Positions 58,757 to 64,000 of a stretch of 64,000 bases of DNA are shown here, piece by piece (within the stretch, counting starts at the first letter, position 1; each line of letters opens with the position of its first letter). This DNA is from CAYGDP01 sp964348665. GTDB taxonomy: Bacteria; Verrucomicrobiota; Verrucomicrobiia; Palsa-1439; CAYGDP01. The notes beneath the pieces were generated by a model, which was not told the DNA's origin, did no database searches, and saw nothing but the letters and a program-made list of their open reading frames with translations. The translations under genes and the position numbers were made by a program. Location of the stretch: contig CAYGDP010000008.1 of NCBI GenBank assembly GCA_964348665.1, positions 62,001 to 126,000 of the forward strand. Reading direction: 5' to 3'.

Positions 58757-59917
58757 ATGAGCAGTTCATCAAATATCCAAGTTGGCGTGGTCGGCACGGG
58801 TTTCATCGGTCCTGTGCATGTGGAGGCGTTGCGGCGTCTCGGCATTACCGTGGCGGGGATTTGCGGGAGCACCACGAAGCGCGCCGCCCCGAAGGGCGAG
58901 GCTTTGGGGTTAAAAGTGTTCGCAAACTACGACGCAATGCTCGCGGACAGGAACGTGGACGTCGTTCATCTCACTTCCCCGAATCATTTGCATTTTCCGC
59001 AGGCGAAGGCGGCGCTCTTGGCGGGCAAGCACGTCATTTGCGAGAAACCGCTGGCAATGGATTCGCGCGAGTCAAAGGAGCTGGTCGCCCTCGCCAAACG
59101 AAAAAAATTGGTGAACGCGGTCAATTTCAATATCCGCTTCTACCCGCTCTGCCAGCATGCGCGCGCGCTCGTCCGTAGCGGTGGAATCGGCGAGGTGTAC
59201 GCAATTCACGGGTCGTACTTGCAGGATTGGTTGTTGTGGCCGACCGATTGGAACTGGCGACTCGACCCGAAGCTGGGCGGCGCGATGCGCGCCGTGGCCG
59301 ATATCGGGTCGCATTGGCTCGATCTGATGACATTCATCACGGGCAAACGCATTGCGGCGGTCTGCGCAGATTTCAAAACATTTTTACCTGTGCGCCAAAA
59401 ACCGGCAACAGCGATTGACACGTTTACCGGAAAGCTCAAGAAGGCGATCGAAACAGTCCCGCAGAAAATCCTGACGGAAGACTACGCCACGGTGCTGCTG
59501 CGGTTCGAAAACGGATCGCGTGGTTCTGTCACGGTGTCGCAAGTCAGCGCGGGACGAAAGAATCGGTTACACTACGAGATTGATGCCGCTAAAGCGGCAC
59601 TGGCGTGGGACAGCGAGCGGCCCAACGAGTTATGGATCGGGCATCGCGACCGTGCGAACGAGGTTTTGCTCAAAGACCCGTCCCTGCTCTCGGAGGAAGC
59701 GCGCCGGTTCACGTCGTTTCCCGGCGGCCACAACGAAGGGTTTCCCGACACGTTTAAACAACTTTATTCGGCAATCTACGAAGTCGTTGCGAAAGGGGCC
59801 GGGGCTGGCCCGGCAAATTATCCGACGTTTGCGGATGGTCATTACGAGCTGGTTTTGGGCGAGGCGATTTTAAAGAGTGCCCGGGCAGAAAAATGGATTG
59901 CAGTTCCGAAGGGATAA
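58757..59917 (+). CDS. Gfo/Idh/MocA family oxidoreductase
   Basis: 386 residues. Rossmann motif VGVVGTGFIGPVHVEAL, then the ICEKPLAMDS (E-K-P) block and HLTSPNHLHFPQAKAALLAG; a C-terminal alpha/beta domain with GGAMRAVADIGSHWLDLM (His) and GSRGSVTVSQVSAG. NAD(P)-dependent sugar or inositol dehydrogenase family. It lies 79 bp before a sugar-isomerase-like gene, a pairing often seen in sugar catabolism. Substrate unknown. Confidence 0.88.
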   Translation: MSSSSNIQVGVVGTGFIGPVHVEALRRLGITVAGICGSTTKRAAPKGEALGLKVFANYDAMLADRNVDVVHLTSPNHLHFPQAKAALLAGKHVICEKPLAMDSRESKELVALAKRKKLVNAVNFNIRFYPLCQHARALVRSGGIGEVYAIHGSYLQDWLLWPTDWNWRLDPKLGGAMRAVADIGSHWLDLMTFITGKRIAAVCADFKTFLPVRQKPATAIDTFTGKLKKAIETVPQKILTEDYATVLLRFENGSRGSVTVSQVSAGRKNRLHYEIDAAKAALAWDSERPNELWIGHRDRANEVLLKDPSLLSEEARRFTSFPGGHNEGFPDTFKQLYSAIYEVVAKGAGAGPANYPTFADGHYELVLGEAILKSARAEKWIAVPKG

Positions 59918-59996
59918 GCGATAACATCCCAAGATCAATTCACTCGACAACCTGAACCATGCCGACGGGATTTTCCCGTCATCCTGAAGGAGACCG

Positions 59997-60911
59997 ATGA
60001 AACTTGGACTGATGAGCGCCGCGTTGCCGCGGCTATCGCTGGAACAACTCGCCGCCTGGGCGAGCGAGAACGGATTCGAAATGCTCGAGCTGGCTTGCTG
60101 GCCGATCAGCAAGGCAGAACGCCGGTACGCGGGCGTGACACACGTGGACGTGGCCGCGCTCGATTCGAGGCGCGGGCAGCAAATCCGCGACTTGATGGAA
60201 AAACATCGCCTAGAGATTTCGTCCTTAGGTTATTATCCCAATCCTCTTAGCGCCGACCACGAACACCGTCGCACTGTGACCGACCACCTCAAGCGCGTGA
60301 TCGTCGCCGCAGGAATGCTGCGCGTCCCGGTCGTCGGCGCATTTGTCGGGCGCGACAAAAACAAAACGCTGGAGGCGAATCTCGACGAATTCGCAAAAAT
60401 TTGGCCAGCCATCGTGAAGTTTGCCGCCGAGCACAATGTCAAAATCGCCATCGAGAACTGCCCGATGATTTTCAGCAATGACGAATGGCCGGGCGGCCAT
60501 AATCTCGCCATCAGCCCCGCCGTCTGGCGGCGGATGTTCGAGATCATCCCCGACAAAAATTTCGGGCTAAACCTCGATCCATCCCACCTCCTCTGGCAGT
60601 TCATTGACGGTGAGCGCGCGGTGCGCGATTTCCGCGACCGGATTTTTCACGTTCATGCGAAGGACATGGAAATCAACCACGAGCAATTGTATCAGCGTGG
60701 CATCACATCGCTCGGGATGGGCTGGCAGGTTCCGCGCCTGCCGGGATTGGGTGAGGTCAACTGGGGACGTTTCATCGCCGCGCTCTATGCCGGCGGGTAT
60801 GATTATGTCTTGAGCATCGAACACGAAGACCGCAACTTCGAGGCGACCGAGGAATTGGTCAAACGCGGCTTTCTCATCGCCCGCGACGCCTTGCGGCCGT
60901 ATTTGCATTAA
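59997..60911 (+). CDS. Sugar phosphate isomerase/epimerase (AP-endonuclease-2-like TIM barrel)
   Basis: 304 residues; ATG 59997 has AGGAGA upstream. Xylose-isomerase-like barrel: LGLMSAALPRLSLEQLAAWA, VKIAIENCPM (metal-binding Glu), GLNLDPSHLLWQ (Asp/His), FHVHAKDMEIN and YDYVLSIEHED (Glu). It probably isomerises or epimerises the product of the upstream oxidoreductase. It is convergent with rnhB, with only 3 bp between the stops. Confidence 0.87.
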   Translation: MKLGLMSAALPRLSLEQLAAWASENGFEMLELACWPISKAERRYAGVTHVDVAALDSRRGQQIRDLMEKHRLEISSLGYYPNPLSADHEHRRTVTDHLKRVIVAAGMLRVPVVGAFVGRDKNKTLEANLDEFAKIWPAIVKFAAEHNVKIAIENCPMIFSNDEWPGGHNLAISPAVWRRMFEIIPDKNFGLNLDPSHLLWQFIDGERAVRDFRDRIFHVHAKDMEINHEQLYQRGITSLGMGWQVPRLPGLGEVNWGRFIAALYAGGYDYVLSIEHEDRNFEATEELVKRGFLIARDALRPYLH

Positions 60912-60914
60912 CAC

Positions 60915-61565
60915 CTACCACGCTAAGCGTAACTGCCGGCAGGGTTCGAAACTCTTGCGATGGGCTTGGCAGGGGCCGAATTGATTGAGCGCAGCGAGGT
61001 GTTCGCGTGTGCCATAACCTTTGTGGCCGGCAAAACCGTATTGGGGAAATTTTTCGTTCAACTCTCGCATCAGGCGGTCCCGTGTGACTTTGGCGAGGAC
61101 ACTGGCGGCGGCGATGGAATAACTTTTGGCATCGCCTTTGATGATCGCCGTTTGCGGCGCTGGCAAGTTTGGCACGGGACGGCCGTCCACGAGGATATGA
61201 TCGGGCAATTGCGGGAGTTGCTTCAGCGCGAGCCGCATGGCTTCGTGGGTGGCGCGGAGAATGTTGATTTGATCAATCAATTCGACCGAGACAATGCCAA
61301 TCCCGAAGCAGATGGCTAATCGCTGGCGGCTGATCGCTTCAAAAAACTTCTCCCGCTGCGTCTCGGTCAGTTGCTTCGAATCATTGAGACCGTAGAGCGA
61401 GCCGCCGCGCTTAAAAAAACCATCGTGGTCGCGGGGAAAAACCACGGCGGCCGCGACTACGGGGCCGGCGAGCGGGCCGCGGCCAGCTTCATCCACACCC
61501 GCGACACTGTTTGCCCCGCGTCGAAACGCCGCGCGTTCATAGCGGAGCATGGAGGAAGCGCGCAT
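60915..61565 (-). CDS. rnhB: Ribonuclease HII
   Basis: 216 residues from 61565, or 211 from ATG 61550. Removes ribonucleotides from RNA-DNA hybrids. Motifs: VAGVDEAGRGPLAGPVVAAA (first catalytic Asp-Glu), LNDSKQLTETQRE, HILVDGRPVPN, IIKGDAKSYSIAAASVLAKV and YGFAGHKGYGTREH. It is downstream of rplS on the same strand, a common bacterial order. Confidence 0.94.
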   Translation of the reverse strand: MRASSMLRYERAAFRRGANSVAGVDEAGRGPLAGPVVAAAVVFPRDHDGFFKRGGSLYGLNDSKQLTETQREKFFEAISRQRLAICFGIGIVSVELIDQINILRATHEAMRLALKQLPQLPDHILVDGRPVPNLPAPQTAIIKGDAKSYSIAAASVLAKVTRDRLMRELNEKFPQYGFAGHKGYGTREHLAALNQFGPCQAHRKSFEPCRQLRLAW

Positions 61566-61619
61566 TGGGCGCAGAATACCGGCGGAAGCTTACGAGCGAA
61601 AGCGGAAAAAAAGCGGCCG

Positions 61620-62078
61620 TCAGGCCACGGCGGCTGCAATTTTTTTCTCGTCCGTCGCCTCGATTTTCTTCGTGGAAACCGGTGCGGAGACTTTTGCTCC
61701 TGCTGTGGCGACTGGAGTTGCGGCGCCTTCCCGCACTTTCATGGCTTCCTTGCCGATGCGTTTGCGGAGATAATACAGCTTGGCACGGCGCGCTTGACCG
61801 CGACGTTCCACTTCGATTTTATCAATCGCGGGCGAGTGAACGGGAAATACGCGCTCGACGCCTTCGCCATAGCTGATCCGGCGGACGGTGAAGGTCTCGC
61901 CGATGCTATGCCCGCGCCGGCCAATGACTACACCGGTAAAAATCTGGATGCGCTCGCGAGGCTTGCCTTCGGCGTCGAATTCCTTGATTTTGGTGTGGAC
62001 GCGCACCGTATCGCCAATCCGGAAGCTCGATACGTCAGTCTTCAGTTGTTCTTTTTCGATTTTTTCGATGATGTTCAT
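61620..62078 (-). CDS. rplS: Ribosomal protein L19, C-terminally extended
   Basis: 152 residues from ATG 62078. The first about 115 residues are L19 (FRIGDTVRVHTKIKEFDAEG, RERIQIFTGVVIGRRG, TFTVRRISYGEGVERVFPVH, KIEVERRGQARRAKLYYLR). About 35 further residues form an Ala/Val/Lys-rich tail (TPVATAGAKVSAPVSTKKIE) that many L19 proteins lack. It stabilises the 30S-50S interface. A 141-bp gap to guaA shows no obvious leader. Confidence 0.95.
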   Translation of the reverse strand: MNIIEKIEKEQLKTDVSSFRIGDTVRVHTKIKEFDAEGKPRERIQIFTGVVIGRRGHSIGETFTVRRISYGEGVERVFPVHSPAIDKIEVERRGQARRAKLYYLRKRIGKEAMKVREGAATPVATAGAKVSAPVSTKKIEATDEKKIAAAVA

Positions 62079-62221
62079 GACAAATCCCTCACACGGCTGT
62101 GCCAAACGATTCCCTCGAACGCTGTCCACGCCATATTCAATTTTGACAAGGGGCGCGAAGATAGCGGAGGAACCTCATCGCGTCAAGGGTCAAAAACGGC
62201 GATCCGCGGCCGCAGCGCCTT

Positions 62222-63784
62222 TCATTCCCACTCGATTGTCGCGGGAGGTTTACTCGAAATATCGAAGACGACGCGGTTGACGCCGCGGACTTCGTTGATG
62301 ATGCGGTTGGAGATTTTTTCGAGGAGATCGTGGGGCAATTTCGCCCAGTCCGCCGTCATTCCATCCTGGCTTTCCACGGCGCGGACGGCGATGCAGTCCT
62401 GGTAGGTGCGTTCGTCGCCCATCACGCCGACACTCCGCACGGGAAGCAAGACGGCAAACGCCTGCCAGAGTTTGTAATACAGGTTGGCGTGCTTAATTTC
62501 TTCGATGACGATTGCGTCGGCGGCCTGAAGAATGGCGACACGTTTGGGCGTGACTTCGCCAAGGATGCGCACGGCCAATCCAGGACCGGGGAACGGCTGG
62601 CGATGGGTGACCTCGCGCGGCAGACCCAGTTGCGCGCCGACTTCGCGGACTTCGTCCTTGAAAAGTTGACGGATTGGTTCGAGCAATTCGAATTTCATAT
62701 TCTTTGGCAATCCGCCGACGTTGTGATGGCTTTTGATGGTGGCCGACGGGCCGGCGATGGGAACGCTCTCGATCACGTCGGGATAGGTCGTTCCTTGGGC
62801 GAGGAAACGGAATTTGCCGTCTGATTTTTTGCGGAGCTTCTTCACCTCGTCTTGGAAAACCATCACAAATTCTCCGCCGATGATTTTGCGTTTCCGTTCG
62901 GGATCGATGATGCCGCGGAGTTTGGTCAGAAATCGTTTTGTGGCGTCCACATATTCAAGCCGCATCTTGAGATGATCGTGAAACATCGTTTGCACTTTTT
63001 CCGCTTCGCCCCCGCGCAGGACACCGTTGTTGACGAAGATGCAAGTGAGTTGGTCGCCAATGGCTTGATGGATGAGGACTGCGGCAACACTGCTGTCCAC
63101 ACCGCCGGAGAGGCCGAGGACGACCAAGTCTTGGCCGACGTGCTCGCGGATTTCTTCGAGCGATCGTTCGATGAACGATTTCATCGTCCAATCGCCGTGG
63201 CAGCCGCAGATGCCGATGACGAAGTTGCGCAGGATTTCCTTTCCGCAAGGGGTGTGAACGACTTCGGGATGAAACTGCAGGCCGAAGATTTTCCGTGTGC
63301 GATGTTCGACGGCGGCGAAAGGCGAGTTGGTGCTGGTGGCGACGGTCGCGAAACCCGAGGGCAGTTTGGTGACTTTATCGCCATGACTCATCCAGACAAC
63401 CTGCCGCCCGTCGAGTCCCCGAAAAAGCGGGCAATCCGTCGCGGTCACGTCCAGGTTGGCGCGGCCGTATTCGCGCGCCAATCCCTTGGCCACTTCACCA
63501 CCGAGCATGTGGCCCATCAATTGCATTCCGTAGCAGAGGCCGAGGATGGGGATACCCGAATCCCAAAGGTTCGGGTCGCAACGCGGCGCGCCCTTGGCAT
63601 ACACACTGGCGGGACCGCCCGAGAGGATGATCCCACGCGGCCCAAGTTCGCGGATTTTTGCGATGGGGGTGTCGGGCCGGAGGATCACTGAATAGACGTG
63701 CAGTTCGCGCACGCGCCTCGCGATGACCTGCGTGTACTGCGATCCGAAATCCAAAATTACAATTGTTTCAGTCCGCGTTGTCAT
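62222..63784 (-). CDS. guaA: GMP synthase (glutamine-hydrolysing)
   Basis: 520 residues. N-terminal class I glutamine amidotransferase (GLCYGMQLMGHML with Cys; FGLQFHPEVVHT with His-x-Glu). A PP-loop ATPase follows (VLGLSGGVDSSVAAV), then the C-terminal dimerisation domain (RQPFPGPGLAVRILGE). Converts XMP to GMP. ATG 63784 overlaps the stop of the upstream partial gene, so it is translated in that operon. Confidence 0.96.
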   Translation of the reverse strand: MTTRTETIVILDFGSQYTQVIARRVRELHVYSVILRPDTPIAKIRELGPRGIILSGGPASVYAKGAPRCDPNLWDSGIPILGLCYGMQLMGHMLGGEVAKGLAREYGRANLDVTATDCPLFRGLDGRQVVWMSHGDKVTKLPSGFATVATSTNSPFAAVEHRTRKIFGLQFHPEVVHTPCGKEILRNFVIGICGCHGDWTMKSFIERSLEEIREHVGQDLVVLGLSGGVDSSVAAVLIHQAIGDQLTCIFVNNGVLRGGEAEKVQTMFHDHLKMRLEYVDATKRFLTKLRGIIDPERKRKIIGGEFVMVFQDEVKKLRKKSDGKFRFLAQGTTYPDVIESVPIAGPSATIKSHHNVGGLPKNMKFELLEPIRQLFKDEVREVGAQLGLPREVTHRQPFPGPGLAVRILGEVTPKRVAILQAADAIVIEEIKHANLYYKLWQAFAVLLPVRSVGVMGDERTYQDCIAVRAVESQDGMTADWAKLPHDLLEKISNRIINEVRGVNRVVFDISSKPPATIEWE

Positions 63785-64000
63785 TTGTTTTTTATTGAAA
63801 TAAAGGCTGGTCGGCCATCCGGCGAACGTCCAACGCTCATAGTAAGGCCATATTTATTGGCAATTTGCCAGAGGGCATCGCGACGAGTAACCTGCTTGAG
63901 ATCCACCGTTACTTTTGGCTCACCTTTACTTAGGTTGACAGTAAAATTTGTCTTCTCAAAAGGGGGACGATCCAACGCCTCGGATAACGGCAATCCATCC
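63781..64000 (-). CDS. Partial gene, C-terminus of an unknown protein
   Basis: Only the last about 72 residues are in the window (PLSEALDRPPFEKTNFTVNL, VTVDLKQVTRRDALWQIANK, GLTMSVGRSPDGRPAF). The spacing of VTVDLKQVTRRDALWQIANKYGL recalls short STN- or secretin-like subdomains, but this is weak. The frame is open at base 64000. The stop overlaps the guaA start (ATGA). Confidence 0.5.
   Translation of the reverse strand, partial: DGLPLSEALDRPPFEKTNFTVNLSKGEPKVTVDLKQVTRRDALWQIANKYGLTMSVGRSPDGRPAFISIKNK

Noticed and set aside
61371..62405. 344-residue plus-strand frame
   Set aside because: Lies over rnhB and rplS, both with strong family motifs on the other strand.
62852..63691. 279-residue plus-strand frame
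   Set aside because: Antisense to guaA.

Overview
The window looks like a chromosomal segment of a high-GC, free-living, polysaccharide-degrading member of the Verrucomicrobiota (PVC superphylum). This is an inference from gene content. The pointers are a secreted sulfatase, SASA-type esterase, sialidase/BNR proteins, a LamG/cytochrome c/beta-propeller fusion of the planctomycete-verrucomicrobial kind, a Ser/Thr kinase fused to a DUF1080-like domain, a type IV prepilin-like secreted protein beside an AraC regulator, and several short near-periodic dispersed repeats that I associate with this group. No rRNA, CRISPR array or intact transposase gene is visible. One tRNA (Arg, anticodon CCG) is present.

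Layout. 1-5344 (minus strand): tightly packed genes, some overlapping by ATGA, for a small membrane protein, a DUF2238 membrane protein, a DUF1593 secreted hydrolase, a GNAT acetyltransferase, CvpA and the start of DNA primase. 5379-7532 (plus): a DUF1611 protein and a dipeptide-epimerase-like enzyme, the pairing known as DgcN-DgcA in D-glutamate catabolism. 7765-9201: sulfatase. 9322-11542: a small accessory island in which a SocA-like/DUF488 fusion protein and a partner gene sit between a truncated Bro-N gene and a PIN-toxin remnant. 11716-21487 (plus): secreted beta-propeller, CBM9-like, BNR, GH99-like and polysaccharide-deacetylase-like proteins. 21920-23863: a solitary OLD-family ATPase/TOPRIM nuclease with lower-looking GC. 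23909-31633: a catabolic operon (esterase, cytochrome/LamG fusion, enolase-superfamily enzyme, DHDPS-family enzyme) flanked by two fragments of a second esterase; the upstream fragment is cut by a 207-bp inverted-repeat element.

31793-37495 holds a secreted SGNH-like hydrolase, a sialidase-like protein and several membrane or secreted hypotheticals. 37561-42311 carries glyS, a duplicated DUF3467 protein, larC, a Trm112-like zinc protein and an MFS transporter. 42331-48952 carries a secreted ankyrin protein, nadA, a kinase-DUF1080 fusion and rlmN. 49264-53790 carries a dUTPase-like enzyme, a CbiX-like chelatase divergent from hemQ, a MutT-type Nudix enzyme, an AraC regulator and a prepilin-like protein. 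54288-64000 carries a Rieske protein, the tRNA, a dual-specificity-type phosphatase, thiG, deoC, a toxin-antitoxin pair next to a truncated paralogue of the following Gfo/Idh/MocA gene, a sugar isomerase-like protein, rnhB, rplS and guaA.

The most unusual signals are not whole genes. One is two 40-bp composite palindromes with identical architecture (19010-19049 and 54058-54097). Another is a set of dispersed, near-periodic repeats that enter coding sequences: as an in-frame insertion in rlmN, as signal-peptide or N-terminal coding sequence in two secreted proteins, and as the C-terminal tails of two enzymes. A third is a hairpin repeat shared by the signal-peptide regions of two neighbouring genes.
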